From Flaccisagitta enflata (taxonomy: Eukaryota > Chaetognatha > Sagittoidea > Aphragmophora), in contig OZ231126.1 of assembly GCA_965153355.1 (NCBI GenBank), forward strand, positions 51,150,001 to 51,214,000: a stretch of 64,000 nucleotides of DNA, read 5' to 3'. Made by a program: the position numbers and the translations under genes. Within the stretch, counting starts at the first letter, position 1. Every line of letters begins with the position of its first letter. The notes beneath the pieces are model-generated. The model was not told the origin of the DNA and did no database searches. It was given only the letters and a program-made list of their open reading frames with translations. Below, piece after piece: positions 26,047 to 37,914 of the stretch.

Positions 26047-26253
26047 CTGTCGACGAGGTAAGTGAGTTTGATGCCGCTGCCTGAGTTGACTTGAGCAACG
26101 CGTTTGAGCCGCAGCGGACTGACGACCGCGTTGTGGCCTCTAAGATGCAGAGTGACATCCTTGGCGCGGACGGGGGGATTGGCCAACACGGTACAACTCA
26201 CGTTGTGATCCTTCATGTTAGTGTATAAGAAAGCGTCTTTCGGACACGAAAGC
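26047..26253 (-). CDS. Ig-like domain exon of a cell-surface gene
   Basis: On the minus strand the acceptor TTCTCATTCCAG and the strong donor GACAG|GTAAGTG bound 207 bases, entered and left in phase 2. The frame contains LSCPKDAFLYTNMKD and then VSCTVLANPPV, the look of an Ig domain start with its first conserved Cys, and continues with an SGSGIKLTYLVD segment. This is the best-supported exon of the minus-strand gene. The split of one Ig fold over several exons with introns of 1-3 kb filled by microsatellites is consistent with the neighbouring candidates. I do not recognise a specific family. Confidence 0.6.
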
Positions 26254-26339
26254 CTGGAATGAGAAACGTGGAAAGTGCCAAATGAAAATTGCGTTGATTC
26301 GGTTGATTTTGGAAGTATCGTACATAAAAAAGTTACACA

Positions 26340-26645
26340 GGGTAACAAAATTGTCGCGGACGGGTGGGCAGGGCACACAACCACATTCCACGCCCCCCTT
26401 CCACACACACACAACTCTGAAGGCAAATTTTGTAGAAAGAGTGATGCAACACGCGAGCTAAAAGTCCAAGAAGTGAAAATATTCCCCATTCCCCCCAAAA
26501 AAAAAACAAGGGCGGCCGGATACACGACAACCATGGTCGCGCGTGGGTGGGTAGGGCCATTAATGTAGGAATGATCAATGTGATAGACGGACGGATCAAC
26601 CGACCAACGGATCGATGGGGGCGACTTAAAAAAATCGGACACACT
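26340..26645 (-). repeat. two overlapping fam-H fragments
   Basis: The core GACGGGTGGGCAGGGC (about 26360-26375) and the tail GGCCGGATACACGAC with TCGCGCGTGGGTGGG (about 26513-26555) are followed by a GACGGACGGATCAACCGACC run. No intact head hairpin is seen. From 26650 to 27080 I see no gene. Confidence 0.6.
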
Positions 26646-27084
26646 GTAGATGGAGTCTTTTGCACTGCACTATGTGCCACACCCCCACGTCGCCATTCAA
26701 AGGGATGCAAATTTTTATGTTCATCTCCTCTTTAATGCAAGAGAATGAGACCAGGCCTCTTGATTTTTCTTTTCTGCCGAGAAGCATAAGTTTTCCCCTG
26801 CACACTGCCGACATGACTTGAGGGTGAGTTTTTGCGGTAAAGCACCCCCCTCCTCAGGATGGCACTTTTGTAGTCATGTGCAATCATTTTTGGTATCATT
26901 AGATAGACTGTCAGATCTCAATACAACTGATCCCGCAGAGTAGATTTTTCATATTTACGCCAGTTTTTGAGGAAAATCTTCTTTTTAAGATTTATTTATA
27001 TGAATGATCTTTTAATTGTCAAGAAAGTCGACAGTTCCATACACAATCCAGCAAAGCTACAAACTACTGAGTAAAAACGTATCA

Positions 27085-28055
27085 TGATTCAGAAAGTTGT
27101 AGGTTCTGACGCATGATTTCGCGCACAACCTCGTTATTCATACCGCGAATATTTTCTACAAAAGATTTTCTTCGGGAATAGAATATTTCTACAATATTGG
27201 GCAATTTATGTTGTTTGCGCAAAAATCGAGTGCTCTCCCAGCGATTGTAGGAGTAAATGAGACGAATAGAATCATTAAGGGCAACATTGCATTTATGCAT
27301 TTCTGTACTACTTAGGTCTTTTACTTCTGCACAGTTTGTCAGACATGGGACGCAGTGTGAGTATAGAAATTTCATTTGGACAGACTCATTTTGAATAAGA
27401 TTGGATCTAAGTATGGAGTTAGCAGAACAATAAAATGCGCTCAGCTCAGGGGCAATAGAAAAGGACAATTTCGCACCAGAGACAATGGTACAACCTAGAT
27501 ATTTCCATTAGGAACAAATTCAATTTTCTGTCCGTAAAGGGAGACAGGAGTAATAAGAGAAGTATCAACTTTACCAAATACAAGTGACTTTGACTTCTTT
27601 ACATTAATGAGAGACAAAATTCGGCACAATACTCTACACATATTAGATCTTAGTAGGTGCTAAGAGACAAAGATCGTCTGCATACATAATGCATGCCATG
27701 AAAAGAGACAGCCAATGGCAACCTAAACCAGAATTCCGTAGTCGTACTATCAGATCGTTCATGTACAGTACAAATAAGTTTGGACTTAAGACACCCCCTT
27801 GCTTAGTGCCAGAGGATACATGAAAATAATCACTTAAGGCGTCTTCCCAACGACATCGACTTTTCATGTTAAGGTACCAATAAATCATAAGATTTAAAAC
27901 AGACCGGGACACCTCGATTCATTAATTTCAAAAAAATACCATAATGAGATATGGTATCAAACGCCTTGGAACAATCTAGCATTGTAACAATAACATTAGA
28001 TCCGTGACAGTTGTAATACTCAACACAAGACTTTATATGAATTTCCATAATCTAT
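27085..28055 (-). pseudogene. decayed LINE (non-LTR retrotransposon) reverse transcriptase
   Basis: On the minus strand, conserved reverse-transcriptase blocks appear in order: LDCSKAFDTISHYGIF (near 27955-27990), SSGTKQGGVLSPNLF (near 27790-27830) and YADDLCLLAP (near 27650-27685, catalytic YADD). These are followed by a C-terminal segment with YNRWESTRFLRKQ (near 27230-27250). The element replicates by copying its own RNA at a nicked target. Stops and at least one frameshift near 27500-27640 break the frame, so it is not functional. A related C-terminal end lies at 63785-64000 on the same strand. The clade (CR1/Jockey-like) is not certain. Confidence 0.85.
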
Positions 28056-28094
28056 ACTTATCATCATTGCCAAGGGATGTCTAGACCTTAAAAA

Positions 28095-28292
28095 AACAAG
28101 GCCGGATACACGGCTACCCTAGTCGCGCGTGGGTGGGCAGGGTCCATAATTGAGGTCAGTGGAGCATTTGGGCAGGAGCGGCAAGGCCAAAAAAAACATA
28201 AACGCCAAAAAATTAAAGGGTGACGGACCGATGGACCGACCAGCGGACCGACAAAGCGGGGTGAAGAGTCGCGTAGCATCCGACTAAAAATC
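28095..28292 (-). repeat. fam-H dispersed repeat, near full length
   Basis: On the minus strand: TTTTTAGTCGGATGCTACGC, head stem AGTCG/CGACT (28267-28285), a GTCGGTCCGCTGGTCGGTCC body, the CTGCCCAAATGCTCC core, a tail stem half (plus AGTCGCGCG at 28121-28129) and the end TGTATCCGGCCTTG. It abuts the LINE remnant. Confidence 0.85.
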
Positions 28293-28699
28293 TTAAAACT
28301 AATTTCGAGATTGATACCATGTTTGAACAAAAGCGGCGGATTGCTGTCATGGAAAAGGGTCCGTGGTCGGAGTGAAATCCATCAATTTTGAAATGTTGAA
28401 AATCGAACAAAACCGTACATCATCATGTAGCTAACCTTATATCATGAATGATACTTGGATTTTCTTATGAGAGCTCATTTTTCATACAAATTAGGCCTAA
28501 TTACACATCTTTTTGCAAACGTACTGATAATAGATTTAGTTAAATACAATGAAGAAATCAAAATGACAGTCAAATTCTTGATGAATATGTTCAAGCAATC
28601 ATGTAAGTTCATGTTTCTAAATTTTTCAAAAATCTCTTGCTAAGTACCATTTTCTGGCTGGGTGAGCTGTAGGAGGAAAAAAATTTTTGCCAAGCTCTA

Positions 28700-28960
28700 T
28701 TTCATGCCAGTGACAGAGGCATCTTTAACGGAGAGCTTCCTTGAAATTTCAACCAGATCGGACAATTATTTCAAAGTTATGCCGTTTTTCCCATTTTTTT
28801 TTTTTTTCTGGTAGGTTGGTTGGTCTGTCTGGACTCCTAGGCATTCTTTAAGACACACCATCAGAATATGAGTGAAGAACCCTCTTGATCTAGTTAACAA
28901 CCATGCAAAATTTCGTTGGGCTAGCTCAAATAGTTTTAGTTAGCCAATTTGAATTTTGAA
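28700..28960. repeat. single unit related to the 42.2-42.8 kb tandem repeat
   Basis: AAATTTCAACCAGATCGG, then CAAAGTTATGCCGTTTTTC and TGGTAGGTTGGTTGGT follow the same order as each unit of the 155-bp array at 42210-42790. It is followed by the AT-rich repeat-like motif CAAAATTTCGTTGGGCTAGC. Confidence 0.55.
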
Positions 28961-29042
28961 AATTTTATCTAAATTGGGGCACAAAAGCATCGCGCCTTTG
29001 TGTGTGAAGCGCTATGTAGAAACAAAGAATTAACTATGACTC

Positions 29043-29128
29043 TTCGTCTATGAGGCTTCGTCGGCGAGCGTCTATGAGGCTTCGTCTATGAGGCTTCGTC
29101 TATGAGGCTTCGTCGGCGAGCGTTACAA
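29043..29128. repeat. short tandem of CTTCGTCTATGAGG units
   Basis: Five or so 14-15 bp units, with two longer variants carrying CGGCGAGCG. From 29130 to 30230 I see no gene. Confidence 0.8.
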
Positions 29129-30234
29129 TTCACTCCCTATTTCAGTACTGATCAACTTTGTAATTTCATTGTGACCAAACGAATAAGGGTTGAAGTTTGA
29201 GATGTAGGTACAGATTCACCATCTTTCTCATCATGTAAAGATGAATTTTCCGTTAATCATGTTACTATGCCTTGACAGAGTATGAATCATAGTGTGACAC
29301 AAATGTGACACTACCAACAAGGAGCACTTTTGAATTGTAACGCTCTAGGAAAATGTTGATTTCTCCAAAATGAAAAGGAAAAAATCTTTGAAATTTGGAG
29401 GATATGTCGTTCAACTAGTTGTTAATGCAATAACAAAGAAAAAATGCTTAATGTTTGAACAATCATAGGCTTACAAAAAAAAACTGTCAGCTTATCTCAT
29501 TTTAAGAAAAATGACAGAAAAATGAAAGGAAGTAGTATAATTTGAAGTCATTTTTTTCGTCTTACAGTTGAGTTATTGAGTTCAAATTTTTTGCACATGT
29601 CAATGGATGGATAGAGATGGCTTACAAGCTATGGAATGACTCTGCTTGACATTTTTTGATTACTTAAACTAACTTTTTGCTTACAGGGACAAAATCAGGA
29701 CAGGCCAAAAAGGCCCTTCTACCCCTGTTTTGGACCCCCATAGGGAGACAGTTGGAGGAACAAAAATTGGTTTGGTATGGCGCACCAGGTAGTTAGGTAT
29801 GTCACCCAACCTTTGTGACCTTATTAAACGCAGCAGCGGAAGCGATGACCATTCCACAATGGTGGAGAGTCAGGGTTTCTTGGGCGGACCCCGATGCGCG
29901 GAATTACATAACACTTACCTCACTCACCCTCGCCGGATGATCTTAGATGGTACGTGCTACAACCTATTGGGTTCAGCGCTGTCAAGATCCCGAGGCTGAT
30001 GCCAGGGACATGGGCAACTCAAGTGTCACCCAGTCTGTTCCTCGAACAATCCCACTGAAGAGAATTTGCTTTTGTAACTGTATCATCACTGCGAATTTAA
30101 TTAGTGCAAGGCTGGGTAAAACACAATGAAGATGCTTATAACTATTACATCCATATGAGGTTTGCTTTTTTTTACTCAAAATAAAAAAGATTTAATCAAA
30201 GGTATATCTTTAAGTCAAAATGAGTAATTTCCAT

Positions 30235-30480
30235 ATCAAGGATATCACAACGGGGCAGTTATTATAGAACTGCAATATGCAAATGATATAAAGGCTGACT
30301 TCTATTGCTATTCTTTCTTCATCATTTCTTTCATCACTTATTTCATCACTTATTTCATTCTTCTCCTCTGACTCTGTTCTTCTTATCTTCTTCTTCTCTT
30401 CTTCTTCTCTTCCTATTTTCTTCTTCTCTTCTTCTCCTTCTTCTTTTTCTCCCTCCGGGACCTGCCCAAAAATCAAGAGG
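30235..30480. repeat. dispersed repeat with (TTC)n, partner of 2.3 kb
   Basis: CTGCAATATGCAAATGATA and GCTGACTTC precede CTTCTTCTTC-rich sequence, matching the arrangement at 2340-2490. Confidence 0.55.
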
Positions 30481-30793
30481 CCTGAATAAGACAACTTTAA
30501 ATTGTGTTTTACCGTATTTGCATTATCAATCCTGTCTTAAAAGAATGCCACATCAAGTTAACATCATAGAATGTGAAGGTCAATGAGATAGTTGGAAAAG
30601 AACAATAGAAGATGGATGTAACAAAGAGTGGAAATGGGAGAAAAAAAGCGCTGACGGCGTGACAGTGTAGAACATCGATAATCGAAGTCGGGAACAGGAG
30701 AACAACGCGTAAAACAAAGATAAAACAAAGAGACAAACAAAGATACAAAGTCGGATGATGAACCGAGAAAAAAAGGACATATCTCTGAAAAAA

Positions 30794-30897
<104 letters not shown>

Positions 30898-31715
30898 TTG
30901 TGAATGGGAAAAAGGAGATCGCTTTTCTCTCACTCACTGCATTGAATGAAAGAGAGAACGGAAAGAAGAAGTATCTCCGATAGAAGGGTTGGGAACTCCC
31001 AGAGGCAGAGTGAGATAAGGGTCAGTGTATTCTGATGGTATAATAAGAGTAGAAGAGGGCTAGCTATCATGATTTGAATGTTCTTGTCTCTGAGGCGCAA
31101 ACATGAACCATTTATAAATTTAAGGTCATACCCTGTTCCGTATCCTATTCCAGTATCATTCATTAGTTTCTAATAAATAGGAGGAGAACCGAAATTGTTA
31201 ACTCTGGTAGACTGGATTTTCATTTTACTTTGTCAATTCTTTGAAGAAGAAAGTGTCCCACTGTCAAAGTTGCTTCCATGAGAGAAGGGAACGGAAGCAA
31301 AGGTAAGCAAAAAGTGAAATCTGAAGAGAGCAGAGAAAACTAAAATGAAATAAAAGAGTGACAGTCAGATGGTCAACGGTACCCGTTGCCCCTAAGTCAG
31401 TGTATGTTATGATGTGGTAAATATGGGAATAGTAACCCCGAAGGAGCTGATGATCTATTCTTTGCTTGTGTTTGCGAATGGAGGCTAGAAAGTTCAAAGT
31501 AGCAGAAGAACATTGAGACTGGTAATTTAGCCGGGAAGATGGGATTAAGGCCTAGCGGCCGCTGCCCAAAATGGAGAAAAATTGATCGGAGGAAAGAAGG
31601 AACTTGAACTGGAAAAAAAAGACTGGAGGAAAAAGAACAGAGAAAAGAAAAAGAACAAAACGATTTTATGGCGGCGGCGCCTAACGCAACGGTCCGGAGA
31701 AAGAGAGATAAAAAG

Positions 31716-31758
<43 letters not shown>

Positions 31759-32751
31759 GCCCAATGGTCGAGAGGAGAAAATCGATTCTTAGATTTTTTG
31801 TGCTCCAATTGAGAAGGGGAGGGCCTCTAAAGAAAGAAAAAAAAAAGAGAGAGAGAGAGAAAAAAAAAATAACAGCAACAAAGACAACAACAACAAAAAG
31901 AGCAGGATCTTGAGAAAAGCAAATTGGAATAAACTGGTTGCAAATTGGAATAAACTGGTTGACCTAGGAACAGTGAAACTATAACAGCGGAAGGGAGAAT
32001 TGCCAGAGTATTAACAACTCCATCGCAGCCTAGAGGGAAATCTTGTCTCAATAGGACAAAGACTGTTTTCTTTTATAAAGTTTCTGGGCATAAACTTTTA
32101 TCATCGATCGATATATTTTCTGTATATTGATTATGAAAAAAACTATAATTGCTATACATTAAATTGATTTTTTTTGTCTTTGATCCTATAAACATTTCAT
32201 TAATTGCCGTTTTGACCACTGGCTGTAAAAAAAAAGCATATGAATGAGATAAAACGTCGTGGTAAAGCAAATGGCGGCATGCGGCAAAGCTTTTGATCAA
32301 CAATGACACTTTTTCCTCTGAGATACTAAAACGAAAAAAAAAGTTTAAAATTGCTTAAATGGAAAACTTGAAAAAGGAGAAAAGAGGAAGAGAAAAAAAA
32401 AAAAATCCCGGATTTTCGTCTTGTCATTCCTTTTTTTTTTCTCAGTTAACAATATTTCTTTTCTCATTTTTTTCATCATTTTCCTTTAGACGTCGCCCTC
32501 GCAGAGACTTGCAATCTTTAATCCATGGTAACCGCCCAATCGCTTTGCTTGGGAATGTATCCGGTTCTATTTGCTAAATCATTTCATGAATTTCATTGTG
32601 AAGCTAAGTCATTTTTCTAAAAAACTACCTCTCATATCACCCTAGTTACTACTTTACAGTGTCATTCAGGTAACATATTATGCTTTCTTGTATACTAACA
32701 TGAATTTCACACGTCTAGGATACTAGTAAAAAGAATTTATTATGGCCTTTA

Positions 32752-33139
32752 CCACGCAAATAAAGAAAGGACGTATTTTCCATCTTTAAGTAAAAATCTA
32801 GAACGTTTGAAAAATATTTTTAAAAGATACTTTCATTTGCCGCCAATCTCACATTTTTGGCTCAATTTGTTTAGGCACAGGCAAAGATTAGATAAAATAG
32901 TTTTAAAATTGCAATTTCATGCATTTCCAGTGCACATCTTCAGAGGCTTTCGCTTTGGTAAAATGTACCATCTAAACGAATTGAACTTGAAACATGGGAT
33001 TGGTCTAGATGGGATTGGTCTAGAATGAAAGATCTTTTAATCATCTTCAAAACCATCATGACTTTTTGTATTCCAGATATTTTTGCACCTTGATAGGGTA
33101 AAGATTCAAAAGTGTGCCTTTTTGTCTTAAGTCGCGTGG
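32752..33139. mobile_element. TA-flanked MITE, copy 3 (388 bp)
   Basis: Ends CCACGCAAAT and GTCGCGTGG are flanked by TA (32750-32751 and 33140-33141). The interior shares GCCGCCAATCTCAC and GGATTGGTCTAGAATGAAAG with the copies at 51840-52250 and 38195-38587. TA duplication fits Tc1/mariner-type movement. It carries no transposase. Confidence 0.75.
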
Positions 33140-33429
33140 TATGTCAAGTGGAACAATGTCCCTCACTATACCCAAGATGAAATAAATATGTGTAAGAGGA
33201 AAGTAATAAAAAGATGGAACGATGGAATTTGAGCTTTCTGGACCTTGTTCCCCTTTTCTTTCCTCCTTTCTTCTTTTTCAAAAGAGAATTTTCTTTTACG
33301 CACTTACCATCGCAAGATGGATTTTATCATGCGTAAAAAGTAAACAGTTTTGGCCAACCATCGATTATAAAGGCTCTCAAAATATCTCTTCCTTTCCTAT
33401 CTTTAAAAAAGATGTTCTCTCTTTCTCTG

Positions 33430-33436
<7 letters not shown>

Positions 33437-33470
<34 letters not shown>
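33437..33470. repeat. (TGTC)n
   Basis: Eight or so TGTC units. The surrounding 33140-33780 shows no gene. Confidence 0.85.
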
Positions 33471-33474
<4 letters not shown>

Positions 33475-33817
33475 GTCTTTTTGTCTTCATGCTTGTCTCT
33501 GTATTTCTCTCACAGTTCTGTTTTTCTCTGTCTCAGTTTTCTTTTTTCAATTTTGATTATCGTTCTTATATTATCTAAATTATAGCTAAGTATTTCCACT
33601 TGACACGTTTCCTGCTTATATAGGACCGCAACTCACATGTTTGGCGACAGCTACTAGTCCCCCTTGCGTGATGCTTCATGTCGAGCTGAAGAATCTATGA
33701 TTTTCTTCCCCAAAGACATTGTGCATTAAAAGTTTAAAACAGTACATTTTATCCCTTTGATTTCCTCCCTCATTTCCAAACCCCCGTAGGGTGGGGAATC
33801 TCAACTTTGTACAACCC

Positions 33818-33935
<118 letters not shown>

Positions 33936-34077
33936 TGTTCTTTTTGTATCAGTTTCACTCTCTCTATTTCTTTACTCAATTCTATCGTTGTGTCGTCAGA
34001 CTCAAAGACATTTTCTTTTTAACTTTTACAGCGATCCCGCTCTAGGGACTAAAGGAGAAACGGAGGGAAATGAGATC

Positions 34078-34443
<366 letters not shown>

Positions 34444-34642
34444 ATAAGAGAAAGATAAAACTCATCATAAAACATGGGCACGTGAGGAGATCAAAAGGAA
34501 GGAAAAATGAACAGATGTAAACAAAGAAGTAGAGCGCGGTAGAACAAATTATGAAATGCGATTTAGTAAGAAGCGCTGGCGCAGAACAAGAAGACCATAA
34601 GTCTTGTCAGTCCAACTCAATTACAAACGGATCGAGAAAAAA

Positions 34643-34855
34643 CAAGGCCGGAAAATTGGCTACCCCAGTCGTGTGCGGGAGGGCAGGGGCTGTATTTGAG
34701 GCCACTGTAGCATTTTGGCAGGAGCAGTGAGCCCAAAAAACATGAAAAAAAAAAGTGAAACATAACCAACCAACCAACCGACCAATCTACCGACTGACCA
34801 ACCGACGGACAAAGCGGGATGTAGTCTTTTAGCACGCGACTGAAAACAGAATACA
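34643..34855 (-). repeat. fam-H dispersed repeat, near full length
   Basis: On the minus strand: TTTTCAGTCGCGTGCTAAAA with a partly decayed stem (AGTC/GACT), a TTGGTCGGTTGGTTGG body, the CTGCCAAAATGC core, tail CACACGACTGGGG and end CCGGCCTTGTTTT. Confidence 0.8.
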
Positions 34856-35272
34856 TCCATTGCAAGAAAAAACATCAAAGAAATAATTCTGACGACGATT
34901 TGGAAAAACCAACGGACGGACAAACCAATTAAGTCACCGCCTGACCAGCCGACAAGTTACCAACATGTAAAAAAAAAAAAAACACATATGAAAAAACGAG
35001 ACTTTTTGCCTTTCTCTTCTCATAATCACATACAATTGACAAGTCACATCTTCGCGAGAAATATCAAGCTAAAAGAGAGCCTTCGCTGCGCCAGAAGAAA
35101 GAAGCGGAAGTCGGAAAAGTCAAATCCACGACAAAACGTTTTGCTCTCCAAGTCTCCATTTGGACGCGGATTTTGTCACTTTCATTTATGATCCATCATG
35201 GCAACGTTAAACGGCAGTTTCCGTTTCAATTCAACGTCAACAGTGTGTTCAACATGTTCTCATAAAGCTTCA

Positions 35273-35318
35273 ATAGTGCACAATCTGCACAATCTGCACA
35301 ATCTGCACAATCTGGACA
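35273..35318. repeat. CACAATCTG x4-5 tandem
   Basis: A 9-bp unit repeated in tandem; a small expansion. From 34990 to 35730 I see no gene. Confidence 0.85.
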
Positions 35319-35742
35319 ACTTTGAAACGAACGAGAGACATTACCTTCATAGTAAATGGAAAACCGGCGCAACTTTACAAACATAACTACTGAAAAGATT
35401 CCAGAAAATGCTGATTTGGTGCCAAAGAGGGTTGATTTGTGGGGATGTGGGAGGAAGACATCCGATTCTGTGCAGGATTGTACCGACATTTTAAAAGCCT
35501 AAATTGCGTGTTAACAAATGCGCTCACCAAACTGATTTACCTCGTATTTTTTTTCATTTCCAAAAAAGGCTAGTCATCCTAAAATCGCTCTCATTTCTAC
35601 ACGCTTTGAGCTACAGGGGTGTGATTGGTCCTGGATGGTAGATATAGAACTTTCAAAGTAGTGTCTTCATCTCACTAATTTTTCCTGCCTATCAATACTA
35701 GAAGTGAACGTAGAGTTTTGTCTTAGGTAGTAGAGTGCAAAT

Positions 35743-36160
35743 TACGTCCCTCAAAGCGCCCACAAAGTTAACCCACAACCTCACCCATTTAACCAACGCG
35801 GAGGTTTGTTGAAAAAATTACTTCCTTAAAAATTTCAGGCAATTTTGAGGACGGGAACCATCGTTAGGAGCTTCATTCAAAATCTGTGATTATCAATGGT
35901 AGGAAAAAATCTAAGTAAAACCTTGTTTCATAAACATTGTATTTCCTGGAGTGTGTATGCATGCGCCTGTGTGCGTCTTTGGCGCATAATGGACCTAGAT
36001 AGGTCAAAAAATAGAAATTTGTAGGTTTGGGATCTTCAGATGAGTGATACCCTCCTTAAAACTTCTTAAGATTTTGCCTAAGACGTTTTATCATCAAGCC
36101 TCTGCGATGGTTACATGGGTGAAGTCGTGGGTTAACTTTGGGGGCGCTTTGAGGGACGTA
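35743..36160. mobile_element. 418-bp element, ~50-bp TIRs, 8-bp target duplication
   Basis: The ends are TACGTCCCTCAAAGCGCCC and its complement, with similarity continuing about 50 bp through AAAGTTAACCCAC. An exact 8-bp repeat, GTGCAAAT, flanks it (35735-35742 and 36161-36168). There is no open frame, so it must depend on a transposase elsewhere. An 8-bp duplication fits hAT-type movement among other options. Confidence 0.85.
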
Positions 36161-36233
36161 GTGCAAATACAACTCAATGTAATGGACCAAAGAGAAACGG
36201 AAATCCGCCAGTAAAGATATGAAATCTTGGTCT

Positions 36234-36315
36234 GTTTTTAGATGCGTCCTCGCATCTCTATAAGAGGGTCTGTCCCTTGGTAGGAATGTCTGTCTGTCTG
36301 TCTGTCTGAGTGTAT
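36234..36315 (+). repeat. fam-H head with AGATGCG stem, merging into (TGTC)n
   Basis: TTTTTAGATGCGTCCTCGCA forms a 7-bp stem AGATGCG/CGCATCT (36240-36257). It is followed by CTATAAGAGGGTCTGTCCC and (TCTG)n. The tail is absent. Confidence 0.75.
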
Positions 36316-36344
36316 GAAATAGGAAAATTTCAAAACGCGATTTT

Positions 36345-36812
36345 CAAGGTTTTCTCTTCATTTCTCTCCATATTTCTTCTTGTCTCTTATATTTTTTTTG
36401 TCTCTTACATCTCTTTTGTCTCTTTTGTCTCTATTGTCTCCTATATGTCTCTTATGTCTCCTATATGTCTCTTTTATCTCTTATTTCCCTTATGTATCTT
36501 ATGTCTCTTATGTCTCTTTTGTCTCTTATGTTCTCTTATGTCTCTTTTGTCTCTTATGTCTCTTATGTCTCCCACGTCTCTTATGTCTCTTACGTCTCTT
36601 ATGTCTCTTACGTCTCTTATGTCTCTTATATCTCTTATATCTCTTAACTCATATCTCTTATCTCTTTTATATCTTATATCTCTTAGGTCTCTTCTATGTC
36701 TCTTATGTCTCTTCATGTGTCTTCATGTCTCTTATGTCTCCTCATGTTTCCTCATGTCTCTTCATGTCTCTCCATATCTCTCCATGTCTCTCCAAGTCCC
36801 TTTATGTCTGTT
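36345..36812. repeat. 9-bp minisatellite (TGTCTCTTA)n, pyrimidine-rich strand
   Basis: About fifty degenerate units of 9-12 bp. Open frames (Ser-Leu-Met) follow the unit length and are not genes. Confidence 0.9.
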
Positions 36813-36829
36813 TGTGAGATTGAGGAAGC

Positions 36830-37030
36830 AGGGGGTGTGGGGAGGCGTGGGGGAAGGGGTAGACGTGGGGAGGGGGAGGCGTGGGGAGGGCGTGGGGGGG
36901 GAGGGGTGGGGGAGGCGTGGGGAGGAGGAAGGCGGAGGGGAGGCGTGGGGGGGGTGGAGAGGGGTGGGTAGGCGTGGGGGGAGAGGGGTGCGGGGAGGGA
37001 AGGGTGGGGAGGCGTTGGGGAGGGCTAGGT
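36830..37030. repeat. G-rich minisatellite GGGGAGGCGT, quadruplex-prone
   Basis: Almost every unit has a run of 3-8 G on the plus strand. The strand composition flips abruptly from the pyrimidine-rich array just before it. Confidence 0.85.
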
Positions 37031-37226
37031 AAAATAAATGGAGGTTAGTTACAATGAACCTGCTGTTGATAGGATGACAAAATAATAGAAGAGGTAAGCT
37101 GATTGAAAGAATATTTGAGTTTCGGATTTAAAATCAGTTTCACTCCTTTTATTTGCTGAGGTTATCAATTTCAAACGAAGAGCAATCAGGAATTGTGATT
37201 GTAGTCGAGTTGCAGGATTCCTGGAG

Positions 37227-37227
<1 letters not shown>

Positions 37228-37282
<55 letters not shown>
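37228..37282. repeat. (GA)n microsatellite
   Basis: Pure GA tract next to the LTR-like sequence that starts near 37300. Confidence 0.95.
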
Positions 37283-37299
37283 TCTTATCTCTTTTAAGT

Positions 37300-37792
37300 A
37301 TCTATCTGTAGTTATATCCAAACTGCAGAATTAAGCGTCTTTGTTTCAACAATTTATCGACGGAGAATTGCAGAGATTCAATTTCCCTTTTTTCACACGA
37401 AAGGGAGAAATAAAAGTTCAGAGGTCTTTTCTTTACGGAGATTTTTAATGTAAGTGAATCATTCCAAATTTCAATTAAACAGGAAAACATAAAATAGAAA
37501 GAAAAGTTATTACAAAAAGAAGGTTACATTCTTTATCAACAATTGTTATTCTTAGGCGGCATTGAAATAAAGACTGAAAAAAGACGAAGGCCACCAAAAC
37601 TGAGAAGGCAACGTGATTCTTACGAAAGGAGAAAATGAGAATTGACCAGTCAGAAAAGAATGTGACTTTTAAAAAGGGAGAAAGAATACGTTGAGAAATG
37701 ACGAAAGGACAAATTCTTATGCAGTATGAATTATCAAAAGTGCTTTTACAGAGATACAGTTTCTTTCTTTAAATTGCTAATCGCGTTTTATA
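37300..37792 (-). mobile_element. LTR-like repeat, downstream of the minus-strand BEL remnant
   Basis: About 490 bp recur as a close inverted copy at 43189-43685. Read on the minus strand it begins TATAAAACGCGATTAGC right after the 3' end of the BEL pol remnant and ends CTACAGATAGAT. Its position and its occurrence apart from the coding region fit a long terminal repeat. It is AT-rich and no TG...CA ends were seen, so an alternative is an unrelated dispersed repeat. Confidence 0.5.
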
Positions 37793-37914
37793 TTCGGCCC
37801 CAAAAAACCGGTTAAGAGGTTTTTTCAAAAAAGATACAAAAATACAACAATTGATTCAATAATGATTGACGTTGATCTGAAAACAAAAGTTAGACATCAC
37901 AATTAATCTTCACA

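Noticed and set aside
32492-32532. 41-bp possible plus-strand exon (TTTCCTTTAG|ACG...CCATG|GTAACC)
   Set aside because: Splice sites look acceptable and the phase would fit the ADAM17-like gene, but the residues (RRPRRDLQSLIH) do not match the expected protease region.
35743-36160. A PIF/Harbinger assignment for the 418-bp element
   Set aside because: The direct repeat is 8 bp, not 3 bp.
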